Of a stretch of DNA of 64,000 nucleotides, positions 24,746 through 34,300 are shown piece by piece. The first letter of the stretch is position 1; the number at the start of each line of letters is the position of its first letter. A program made the position numbers and the translations under genes. The notes below the pieces were generated by a model that worked only from the letters and a program-made list of their open reading frames with translations, was not told the DNA's origin and ran no database searches. The DNA comes from Orychophragmus violaceus (Eukaryota > Streptophyta > Magnoliopsida > Brassicales > Brassicaceae), in assembly GCA_030180135.1 (NCBI GenBank), contig CM058230.1:104585503-104649502 (forward strand), written 5' to 3'.

Positions 24746-26168
24746 AGTGCGGATACATACCCAGAAACTTTTATGGTGCGGATTGGAAAGCATGAGTTCG
24801 AGATTTACGCTGTCACAACAAATGATCGACCATGGTATGCAGACATAGCCAATTATCTAGCTGCAGAGACTGAACCAGATAATCTGAAAGGATATGAAAA
24901 GAAGAGGTTCTTCAGAGAACTTAGGAGGTACTATTGGGATGAACCTTACCTCTATAAGCATTGTTCGGATGGCCTTTATAGAAGATGTGTTGCTGAGTCA
25001 GAGGTTCCAGATATCCTTTTCCACTATCACGGTTCAGATTATGCAGGACATTTTGCTACATTTAAGACTTTGTCTAAGGTTTTGCAAGCAGGTTTCTGGT
25101 GGCCTACAATGTTCGCTGATACTCATTCCTTTATTTCTCATTGTGATGCCTGCCAGAGAAGAGGGAAAATTAGCAGGAAGCATGAGATGCCTCAGAATTT
25201 CATTCTTGAGGTTGAGGTTTTTGATTGCTGGGGCATAGACTTTATGGGTCCCTTTCCCTCATCTTATGGGAATAAATTCATATTAGTTGCTGTGTATTAT
25301 GTTTCTAAGTGGGTAGAAGCAATAGCCAGTCCAACCAATGACTCTTCAGTAGTCATTAAGCTGTTTAAATCTATCATATTCCCTAGATTTGGAGTACCCC
25401 GGATAGTAATTAGTGATGGAGGATCTCACTTTATTAATAAGGTTTTTGAGAAGCTCCTGAAGAAGCATGGAGTGCATCACCGAGTTGCTACTCCTTATCA
25501 CCCACAGACTAGTGGACAGGTAGAGGTTTCTAACAGACAAATCAAGGAGATCTTGGAGAAGACAGTTGGGAAGACAAGGAAAGATTGGGCAGCTAAGCTT
25601 GATGATGCTTTATGGGCCTACAGGACTGCATTTAAAACACCATTAGGGACTACTCCATTCCATTTGCTGTATGGGAAAGCATGTCATCTGCCAGTGGAAC
25701 TTGAGCACAAAGCAGCATGGGCTGTAAAACAGATGAATTTTGACCTCAAACCAGCTGCAGAGAGGAGATTGATACAGCTCAATGAGTTGGATGAGATTAG
25801 ACATCTTGCCTATGAGAACTCAAAGCTGTACAAGGAGAGGACTAAGGCTTATCATGATAAAAAGATTGTTTCTAGACGGTTTGAGCCTAATGACCAGGTA
25901 CTTCTGTACAATTCTCGTCTGCATTTGTTTCCAGGGAAGCTGAAATCAAGATGGTCCTGTCCCTACACAATAAAGGAAGTGCGTCCATATGGAGCTGTCA
26001 TTTTAATTGGCAAGGAAGGTAATGAGTTTGCTGTTAATGGGCAGAGGGTAAAACACTATTGGGCTAAGGCCGAGATTCCAAGAGGTCAGATTTTGCCTCT
26101 GGATGCTGCACCCTCTACTTGAAAGATCTCATCCGTCCGGTCAAGCTATTGACCTTAAACAAGCGCTG

Positions 26169-26186
26169 GGTGGGAGGCAACCCACC
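26169..26186 (+). other. Hairpin after pol stop (A)
   Basis: GGTGGG-AGGCAA-CCCACC forms a 6 bp stem and 6 nt loop, 47 bp after the pol stop. It is kept exactly at 41501-41518 in B. From memory, similar GGGAGGCAACCC hairpins follow pol in many Athila-like elements; their role is unknown to me. Confidence 0.75.
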
Positions 26187-26294
26187 ATTAGGTACTGGTG
26201 TTTTTCTTTTTCATTTTTGGTGTTTTTGTTAGGATTTTACGTTTGTTTTTGTTTCTGGTGAGTTTATGTTTGCAGGTCTCGGTTAAATCGCAGT

Positions 26295-26438
26295 GCAGCG
26301 ATCGATGCATTTCTGCATCGATCGTCACAACACGAAAGTAATCGCATTGCAGCGATCGTTGCGGTCCTGAGCAACGATCCACTATACACGAAAATCACTT
26401 AGTGCAACGGTCGATGCACTTAGTGCAACGGTCGATGC
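26295..26438. repeat. Paired CGATCG palindromes, 3' region A (pairs 9-11)
   Basis: The cores are at 26299 and 26319 (20 bp), 26353 and 26375 (22 bp; the second decayed to CGATCC), and 26408 and 26429 (21 bp; both CGGTCG). The last pair is an exact 21 bp direct repeat containing GCAACGGTCGATGC. Confidence 0.85.
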
Positions 26439-26926
26439 TGAGCGACAGAGGTAAGCCGACAGACATAATTTCACCTTTTCAATTTTTATTTTCCTTTTAC
26501 CGATCCTTCGCTGGACACTACTGGGGACAGTGTGTCTTAAGTGTGGGGGAGGTGCTACTGACTTTTGTTTTCTGTTTTCTTAAGAGCCAGTCCGTTTTTC
26601 AAAATTTTTGTTTTATTGAGTCAAAATTGTTTAAGTAAGAAACTATGATTTTCTGAGAAGATTTACAAGACTTGCAGGAACTTAAGTAACCATTGGGATG
26701 AAGTTGCAGGATCTATCTCTGACTATTAGAAAACCCCATCACAGATCAACCTACTGGGAACACCCACATCACTTCAGGTATCAGAGGATCCTTTACTGAC
26801 TTCAACCTTAATACTGACTTAGATTTCTCACCTAAGGGCTTGGTATGCTTTATGTCGGATTCCCTGTTAGTTCTGACACAGCCTGTAAACCTGTCCTATT
26901 TAGTCCCCTTCTCCCCTTCTATAAAG

Positions 26927-26955
26927 TAAAAAGAAAAAAAAAAATAATAATAATA
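26927..26955. repeat. A-rich and TAA microsatellite (A)
   Basis: A short run of A's interrupted by G is followed by (TAA)n. The matching site in B (42258-42292) has a longer A run and one more TAA, the usual slippage difference. Confidence 0.75.
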
Positions 26956-27450
26956 AACTGAGGATGAGTTAGTAACTCCGAAGTGGTCATGAGAATAGTA
27001 GCAAACACTATTATCTCTCATGTGATCCATGGAATGTGTCCAAAGTATACCCCATAACGGGAAGAACACTGATAAAAAAAATAAAATGATACCCAGTGGG
27101 GAAAAATCAGTTGTTAAAGAAGGGAAAGAGAAGAAAGGGACTAGAGAAAGATAGTATGGTGGTCTAGAGCTGATAAGGTAAGAATCCATGTGCCTTTAGA
27201 TCGATACTCCTTAGGTGAGACCGCACTTAAATACTTGCAGAAGTCAGTAGGGAGAATTTGAATGCTTGAATGTGATTGTGGAGTTTACCTAGGACAGTTG
27301 CTAAGTGTGGGGGAAGTACATTGTGGTCTTGATATCCTGTGATTGATTCTTTCAGTGGTTTACTAAGGGGAATCTGAGTATTGTAGCTTCTAGGATGAAA
27401 TGAGTTTCTGAAGAGTTTTCAAACCTCTTCACCATGTTTTAGTTCTCTGT

Positions 27451-27470
27451 TTTGCTTGAGGGCAAGCAAA
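27451..27470 (+). other. Hairpin next to polypurine tract (A)
   Basis: TTTGCTTG-AGGG-CAAGCAAA is a perfect 8 bp stem with a 4 nt loop. It ends 4 bp before the polypurine sequence and is kept at 42787-42806 in B. Confidence 0.8.
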
Positions 27471-27474
27471 GGCT

Positions 27475-27488
27475 AAGTGTGGGGGAGT
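27475..27488 (+). other. Polypurine tract (A)
   Basis: AAGTGTGGGGGAGT lies directly before the TGATATA that starts the middle LTR remnant. It should prime plus-strand DNA synthesis. Near-identical sequences at 26539 and 27303 may be auxiliary tracts. Confidence 0.8.
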
Positions 27489-28100
27489 TGATATAATTAA
27501 GCGATAACCACTTAATTCTCTAAGTCTAAGTGCAGCAAACCAAACTTTCGTTTGCGAGAACTAACAGATTAAACTAGCAATAAGTCCAAGTTTGATATGT
27601 TCACAATTATCCTAAACCAAACTTCCGTTTGCGCAAAGTTTAATTGCCCAATTTAATTAGTTCAGATTCCTAAACCCCACTTCCGTGACGTATTTAGCAA
27701 CCTAAGATCTAGATTCTAATTGATCAGGTTAGAACTAGCTTTAAGCACAATTAAATTGAAGAACAGATATAGTTATGAATCCTTAACTGAATTTGAACAA
27801 GTCTAGCAAGTCATGAAATCCTATGTGAGAAACCCTAAACCTAACTATGGATCTACTCAGACATAGATAATGAAAACATAATCATAGAATGAATAAATTG
27901 CATAAAAGAATAAGAGTAAAAGGGGTTCGAAATCTTCTCCAAATACAGATGATGTAACAGGTTCAGATCAGCCCCAAAAAGCTCTAAAATCCTCTGCTCT
28001 TAATTATCAAAGTGTATGGTAAAAAGTATAAAGCGTCTCTAATAAAAATACTAAAAACTCTATTATATAGGCATAATTATGGCTCCAGTGTGAAGATAAC
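27489..28100. repeat. Middle LTR remnant with inverted LTR fragment
   Basis: Where a full LTR is expected between A and B, only the first 7 bp (TGATATA) are in the normal direction. From about 27496 to 28077 the sequence is the reverse complement of LTR positions equivalent to 18450-19018, including CAAACCAAACTTTCGTTTGCG and the inverted TATA box. About 23 bp of other sequence then lead to the internal region at AAGTTTTTGG. The fragment differs from both outer LTRs more than they differ from each other, for example near 27840-27880, and has an 8 bp insertion near 27507. It agrees with the 3' LTR at some diagnostic sites and with the 5' LTR at another. Confidence 0.9.
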
Positions 28101-28107
28101 AAGTTTT

Positions 28108-28125
28108 TGGCGCCGTTGCCGGGGA
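28108..28125 (+). other. Primer binding site, tRNA-Asp (B)
   Basis: The 18 bases TGGCGCCGTTGCCGGGGA are the same as in A. They mark the start of a second internal region even though no intact LTR precedes it. Confidence 0.92.
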
Positions 28126-28269
28126 CTCTTTGAGTCTTCGATAGGACCGAACTTAGGGTTTTTACTAGAAATTTTTCTTTTTCTTTTTGTTCTTTTTCGT
28201 TTTTATTTTTGATTTTGCTGATTTTCTTTTTTCTCGGTTTCTTTCTGTCGCAGGTACGAATTTCGCCTT

Positions 28270-28357
28270 GCGTCGATCGTTGCATACCTTGCGTCGATCG
28301 TCACTAGGCGATTCTGAGAATTGAATCGATCGTTGCACTGATAGCATCGATCGTTGC
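28270..28357. repeat. Paired CGATCG palindromes, leader B (pairs 2-3)
   Basis: The cores are at 28274/28295 and 28327/28348, each pair 21 bp apart, the same as in A. Confidence 0.85.
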
Positions 28358-29937
28358 TGGACGATTACAGACAGTTTATGCCAACGCAGAAAACTCGAAG
28401 TAATCCGAACTCGAGCTTGCTTAATCTCGGACTAGAGGAACTTGGACGTCTAGAAAGGACTAACAGAAGAGAAAAGAGAGAGAGAATGGTACGAGAACGT
28501 TTGATCTTGATACCAGATGCTGAAGGTACCCTGAGGGACCAAGATGACAACCCGTACAATGCTGCTGGGCATCGGGTTGATGCTGAAGGGAATGTCATCC
28601 CTGATCCTCCTGAGCAACAGGAGCTGAACCAAAACCAGGGTCAAGGACAGGCCCAAGGTAGAGAGATGGTGGTTCATGAGAGGACACTAGCTGATTACAA
28701 CAGACCTGATGAGTTTCATGCAAACCGAGCAGCTCTAGTGCTTCCTGCTTTTGAGAGGAATGATTTTGAGGTAAAAACCATCTACTACCAGCTGATGAGA
28801 TAGATTGCTTTTCATGGTCTTCAAACAGAGCAGCCTATGGATCACATTGACAAGTTTGAGGATATAGTCACTGGCATGAAGTATAAAGGAGTATGCCCGG
28901 ACTATCTGTTCCTTAAGCTATTTCCGCACAGTCTTGCTGGAGAAGCTAGTGCATGGCTGAGACAACTGGCACCTGGTCAGTATACTACTTGGACAGCCTT
29001 AAAGAGTGAGTTCCTGCGTCACTTTTATGATGATGCACGCTCGGATCAGTCCAGACAGGACATACTCACCTTTTCCCAAGGAGCTGTGGAGCCCTTGAAG
29101 ACTGCCTGGATGAGATTTAAGCAGTATCAGCGTGACTGTCCACACCATGGATTCACAGAAGTACAGCTGATTGGTATTTTCTTCAGAGGCATAGATCTTC
29201 CTTATCAGACTGCGCTGGATAATTCCAGTAATGATAATTTTAACACCAGGACTCCTACACAAGCTGTGCAGTTGATTGGGAACCTTATTAACAGCTACAG
29301 ATGCAAATCTATGGATGAAAAGAGGAAGAAATCCGGTGGAAGTATAGAGGATTCTAACATGACTGAGATTAGATCTAGACTAGACACAGTCTACAATCTC
29401 CTGACAAGTAAGAAAGCTGTCCACTTTGCCCAAGATGTAGAGGTGATTCAGACTGAGGAGGACACTCAGGAAGAAGAAGTGAATTACATGGGGAGTTCTA
29501 GTTTCCAAAGCAATAGATTTAGAAATCAACAGGGAAACAGATTCTCAAATGGAGTTCAGCAAAGTGGTTTTAAGAAAGCCAATGAGTCTGATAGTAAAGT
29601 GGAGATGATGCTAAGACAAATGATGGAGAATCAGACTAAGTATGCAGCAGATGCTGATGCAAAGATGGATACAATCTACATGGAGCTGAATGGGAAGTTT
29701 GAAAGTTTGAACACGCACATGAAAGAGCTTGATGCTAAGGTTGCAAAAACTGCTGGGCATGTTCAAAGGGAAGAAGGATATCTCCCGGGGAGGACTGATG
29801 CCAATCCTAAGTACCAATGCAATGCCGTGACATTAAGAAGTGGTAAGGAGCTGTCATCTGGCGAGAAAAAGCAGTTAAGCGTTGAGGAACTCGTGGAAAT
29901 TGAAGAATTGGAGGATGAGATACGCGATATTCGCCGA

Positions 29938-30048
29938 GCATCGATCGATGCATCTCAGCAGCGATCGTTGCCAAGCGAAATCAAGGAACCGGAGGTCGTG
30001 ACAAAGTCGCCTAGCATCGATCGGTGCAATAAAGGCAACGATCGACAC
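29938..30048. repeat. Paired CGATCG palindromes in gag B (pairs 4-5)
   Basis: The cores are at 29942/29962 (20 bp, both intact here, unlike A) and 30018/30039 (21 bp). Confidence 0.85.
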
Positions 30049-30295
30049 AAGGTGACTGCAGAAAGTTCGAGTGCTGAAAATCCAAAACAGTCGGCTGAAA
30101 GAGTATACAAGCCTAAGATACCTTATCCCAAGAACCCCAGAAAAGCTAAGAATGATAGGCAATATGCAAAATGGAAGGAGTTCATAAAAAAGGTAAAGGT
30201 TGAAGTACCTTTGTTGGATTCCATTGAAACTTCCCCCATGATGAAGAGATGCCTCAAGGATGCAATTTCTGGTAAATGGTCTGATGAAGAAAGTA

Positions 30296-30300
30296 TAATG
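30296..30300. repeat. Target site duplication TAATG, left copy (copia)
   Basis: TAATG lies before the left copia LTR and is matched by TAATG at 37598-37602. Copy A shows the unoccupied site (GTATAATGATGCTC). Confidence 0.95.
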
Positions 30301-30930
30301 TGTTGGAAGTTTTGGTTGATCCTGATTCAATTCTCATATTGATATCAACCTAAACATGCATTAGATCTAGGTGTTCTTATTTAGAAACATATGATCTCAC
30401 CTTTTACCTGTTTGTTTGCAGCGGAATTGATGAACAGGTCAATGATCAGGGAGATACACCGAGAGATGGATCCTCCAAAGGCTCACACACGCAATCACCG
30501 GAAATTGGCTGCTAGACCACGAAGAACAGAGGCGCAGAGAGAGGAGAGTGGCCGCGTGGGGTATTAGGGTTGGGAAGAGAAGAGACTTGGCTTTTAGTCA
30601 TTAAAAGCCTTCTCTTTCCCTTTTGGGCTTTTGGGCCCAATCTGATTAAATCCCATTTAATCAGACCCATTAATCTCTCTCTCTTAGTACGACAAATGCC
30701 TAGCACTTTTGTCGTACTTCTGCTATGCCGTTCCAACATTATTTCCTGCTAGCTTAAGCGTGTGACCCATATGGGATCATACAAAAAAGGCAATAAGTCC
30801 AAGACTTATAGATCATGAGCGGACTCTAGCAAGCCATCATGACCCCCAGCTTTGTATGACTTATGTCTGATCACTGACATACTCTTACGTTATAGAGACA
30901 GTACAGAGATTGCTGGACACAATTCCAACA
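30301..30930 (-). repeat. Copia 3' LTR (630 bp)
   Basis: This is the left copy on the + strand, and the 3' LTR for the element. It starts TGTTGGAAG and ends AATTCCAACA, with an 8 bp perfect terminal inverted repeat. It contains two neighbouring hairpins at 30642-30664 and 30686-30718. Confidence 0.95.
30642..30718. other. Two adjacent hairpins in copia LTR
   Basis: CTGATTAAAT-CCC-ATTTAATCAG (30642-30664) has a 10 bp stem. AGTACGACAAA / TTTGTCGTACT (30686-30696 and 30708-30718) has an 11 bp stem and 11 nt loop. Both recur at 37309-37331 and 37353-37385 in the other LTR. Confidence 0.8.
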
Positions 30931-30948
30931 ATCTCCCACTTGAACTGG
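30931..30948 (-). other. Copia polypurine tract
   Basis: On the - strand CCAGTTCAAGTGGGAGAT directly precedes the 3' LTR TGTTGG. A second, similar GAGTGGGAG lies at about 31363-31371. Confidence 0.8.
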
Positions 30949-31383
30949 AATCTCTGTATTCATAATCCCTTTCGTCTCAATATCTCGATTAGTCATAAGG
31001 CAAGATTAGTGTCATCCTTATAAAGCCTAATCTTGTTCATCGGACTCTGATTTGATACTGACAATACAAACGACTCGGGAAAGTCCGTTTGAGCATGGCC
31101 ATGCGTTTTCCAGTATTCAAATCTCCGATTGGCCTAGAGATATTCACTCCATTTATATTGGAGGGACAAATCCCATCTTGTTCATTTCATAATGCATCAC
31201 TGTAAACTACTCATTTCATAATGCACCCAAACAGGGTCCTTATAGCTATCACAGAATGATAGCGTTAGACAATGATCAAAGTACATCAGTCCATGTGCAG
31301 TCACATGCAAACATAAATAATGTTTTACAAGAACATATCAAATAACTAAAATAAAGCTCACAAAACTCCCACTCAAATTTAGA
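30949..31383 (-). other. Copia 3' untranslated region
   Basis: About 435 bp lie between the polyprotein stop and the polypurine tract. I see no gene. The one notable item is the second polypurine-like sequence just after the stop codon. Confidence 0.75.
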
Positions 31384-34300
31384 TTACATTTCAATGTTTC
31401 TAATGCCTACAGCTTCAGTCAGCAACTCGAGCTTAGGCCTTGGGAGTGGCTTTGTCAACGGATCAGCGACATTATCATCTGTCGGAACTCGGCTGATCTT
31501 GACTTCCTTTCTATTAATGATGTCACGTATCAAGTGATATCTTCTTTGAACATGCTTGGATTTCTGGTGTGATCTTGGTTCCTTTGCCTGAGCTATAGCA
31601 CCATTGTTGTCACAAAACAGTGTCAGAGGCTCAGCCGCATCTGGTATCACACCTAGTTCCATAATGAACTTTCGTATCCAAACAGCTTCCTTCGCTGCTT
31701 CTGAGGCGGCGATATATTCAGCTTCTGTGGTGGAATCAGCAACGGTGTCCTGCTTGGAGCTTCTCCAACTTACTGCACCGCCATTCAGACAAAAGACATA
31801 ACCGGACTGTGACCGGAAATCATCAGTGTCTGTCTGGAAACTTGCGTCCGTGAATCCACTGACTTTAAGCACATCACTTCCACCGTACACTAAGAACTTA
31901 TCCTTAGTATGTCTTAGATACTTCAAGATGTTCTTTACGGCAATCCAATGGTTTTCACCTGGATTTGACTGGTATCTACTCGTCATGCTCAATGCATAAG
32001 CAACATCAGGACGAGTACAGATCATGGCATACATAACAGATCCTATTGCAGATGCATAGGGAATGTTCTTCATACGCTCGAGCTCAGCAGCCGACGTAGG
32101 GCTCTGCTTCTTGCTTAGCGTTGTGCCATGTACCATCGGCGTGAAGCCCTTCTTGGAATCTTTCATGCTGAATCTTTGTAGGACTTTGTCAATGTATGAG
32201 TCTTGACACAAGCCTATCAGCCTCTTAGGTCTATCCCGATAGATCCTAATTCCAAGAACGTATGCGGCTTCACCCATGTCTTTCATGGAAAAACAACTTC
32301 CAAGCCAGTCCTTTACAGACTTTAGCATTGGAACGTCGTTTCCGAGAAGCAGTATGTCATCAACATACAGAATAAGAAAAACGATTTTGCTCCCACTAGT
32401 TTTCTTATACACGCATTGTTCTTCTTCGTTTCTGATGAAGTCAAATTGCTTGATCGCTTCATCAAAACGAAGGTTCCAGCTCCTCGATGCTTGCTTCAAT
32501 CCATAAATGGATTTATGAAGCTTGCATACTTTCCCAGCATTCTTTGGATCTATGTAACCGTCAGGTTGCGTCATATACACATCCTCTTCCAGAATACCAT
32601 TCAGGAAGGCGGTTTTCACGTCCATCTGCCAAATTTCATAATCATGAAAAGCTGCAGTTGCTAGTAGAATCCGAATAGATTTCATCATAGCCACCGGTGA
32701 ATAGGTTTCATCGTAGTCCACACCGTGAACTTGTCTGAAACCTTTTGCCACCAACCTGGCTTTATAAATCTGGACATTTCCATCCACGTCAATCTTCTTC
32801 TTGAAGATCCATTTGCACTCGATGGCTTTTACACCAGCGGGTAAGTCAACCAACGAAAAGACTTGGTTGACCGACATGGAGTCCATTTCGGAATCAGTGG
32901 CCTTGCGCCACTTTGAGGAATCTGGGCCCATCATGGCTTGATTGAAGTTCGATGGTTCATCACCATCAATGATCAAAAGATCATGACAGTCAGTCACGAG
33001 GAATCCCTGATATCTCTCGGGTTCGTGACGGATCCTCCCGGATCTTCGAACTTCAGGTACCACAGGTTCAGGCTCTACAATTTCTTGTAGATCCTCCTGC
33101 TGCTCTTCCTCATTAGGTTGAGCAGTATCCTGTTCATCTTGAATTTCTTCAAGCAGTACCTTACTCCCACTGTCTTTCTTAGAGAGAAACTCTCTCTCAA
33201 GAAAGTTACAATCCCGAGCAACAAAGATCTTGTTCTCGGAACGTAGATAGAAGTAATAAGCCTTGGTTTCCCGTGGATAACCAATGAAGTAGCATTTATC
33301 AGATTTTGGTGTAAGCTTATCTGAGATTAATCTCTTAACATAGGCTTCACAACCCCAAATTCTTAGATAAGACAGCACTGGAGCTTCTCCAGTCCATAAT
33401 TCATATGGTGTCTTTGCTACTGCTTTTGATGGCGCTCTATTTAGAGTGAACACTGCTGTTAGCAGAGCATATCCCCAAAGGGATATTGGAAGGTCTGTGT
33501 GACTCATCATAGATCGAACCATATCCAATAAGGTCCGATTTCTCCTCTCAGATACACCATTCCATTGAGGTGTTCCAGGAGGAGTGAGTTGGGATACGAT
33601 CCCACACTCTCTCAGATGATCACTGAATTCCTGGCTTAAGTATTCTCCTCCTCGGTCGGACCGAAGAGCCTTAATGCTTTTGCCAAGTTGGTTCTGTACT
33701 TCATTTTGGAATTCTCTGAACTTTTCAAAAGATTCAGACTTATGTTTCATCAAATAAACATATCCGTACCTACTGAAATCATCAGTGAAGGTAATGAAGT
33801 ACTGATAGTTTCCTCTTGCATTAGTGGACATTGGGCCACACACATCAGTGTGTATCAGGCCCAATAAGTCACTGGCCCTCTCGTTAGGTTTATTAAAGGG
33901 GGCCCGTGTCATTTTGCCCATCATGCAGGATTCGCATTTCTCACATGACTCAAAGTCAAATGAGCCAAGAAGTCCATTCGAATGGAGCCTCTTGATGCGT
34001 TTCTCGCTGATGTGCCCTAAACGACAATGCCATAGAAACGTTCGGTTTTCCTCATTAGGTTTAAACCGTTTTGTATTAATGTTATAAATTGGCGCGGATT
34101 GATCGAGTATGTAAAGCCCATTCGTAAGAGGGGCAGAACCATAGAACAAATTGTTGCGATTGAAGGAACATAATTTATTCTTAACTGAAAAATCATAACC
34201 TTCCAAATCCAACAAAGAAATTGAAATAATATTTCTGCTTATAGCAGGTACAAAATAACAATTATTAAGTTCTAAAATCAATCCCGAAGGTAAAGACAAC

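Larger units (their letters stand above)
22142..26122 (+). pseudogene. Athila A pol (protease, RT, RNase H, integrase)
   Basis: This is the pol half of a gypsy polyprotein, open for 1326 codons. By analogy with copy B it should be read in one frame with gag; the ATG at 22142 merely follows the frameshift. Protease has DLGSS at residues 84-88. Reverse transcriptase carries MCIDYRKLNAATRKDHFPLP near 437 and the FMDD box at 537-540. RNase H has D686 in CDASDYAVGAVLG, TEKELLAVV, and TDHSALKYL near 750. Integrase has the HHCC finger (CDACQRRG) and D1033, D1092 and E1128, with 35 residues between the last two. The C-terminal part has Athila-like LLYGKACHLPVELEHKA. Private changes include a tyrosine where B keeps VAVDYVSKW, and SRWSCPYT where B has SRWSGPYT. 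All catalytic residues are present, but the gag-pol link is broken by the upstream deletion. Confidence 0.94.
26123..27488 (+). other. Athila A 3' untranslated region
   Basis: About 1.37 kb lies between the pol stop and the middle LTR remnant. There is no env-like frame; only frames under 100 codons occur. It holds the hairpin at 26169-26186, three palindrome pairs, three polypurine-like AAGTGTGGGGGAG sites (26539, 27303, 27475), an A-rich/TAA microsatellite near 26927-26955, and the hairpin at 27451-27470 next to the final polypurine tract. Confidence 0.85.
28101..28377 (+). other. Athila B leader
   Basis: This leader runs from the middle remnant to the gag ATG at 28378. It is nearly the same as the A leader, with the T-rich stretch and two palindrome pairs (cores 28274/28295 and 28327/28348). 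Confidence 0.8.
28378..30300 (+). pseudogene. Athila B gag and start of protease region
   Basis: This is the same gag as in A but without the 722 bp duplication. It starts at the ATG at 28378. A nonsense codon TAG at 28801-28803 replaces CAG of copy A (one C to T change) and cuts the protein after about 140 residues; downstream the frame is open again. The domain order is as in A: HIDKFEDIVTG, FPHSLAGEASAWL, CPHHGF, NAVTLRSGKEL. Here the run of A's at about 30187 has one more base, so gag passes into pol without a shift, which shows the ancestral arrangement was one continuous gag-pol frame. Coding stops at 30300 because the copia element was inserted there; it resumes in frame at 37603. Confidence 0.93.

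Noticed and set aside
26123..27488. Env-like gene, known from some Athila elements
   Set aside because: No frame longer than about 100 codons and no signal or membrane segment between pol and the LTR in either copy.
19614..30330. Antisense frames across gag and pol
   Set aside because: They are shadows of the gag-pol reading frame and repeat with it in A and B.
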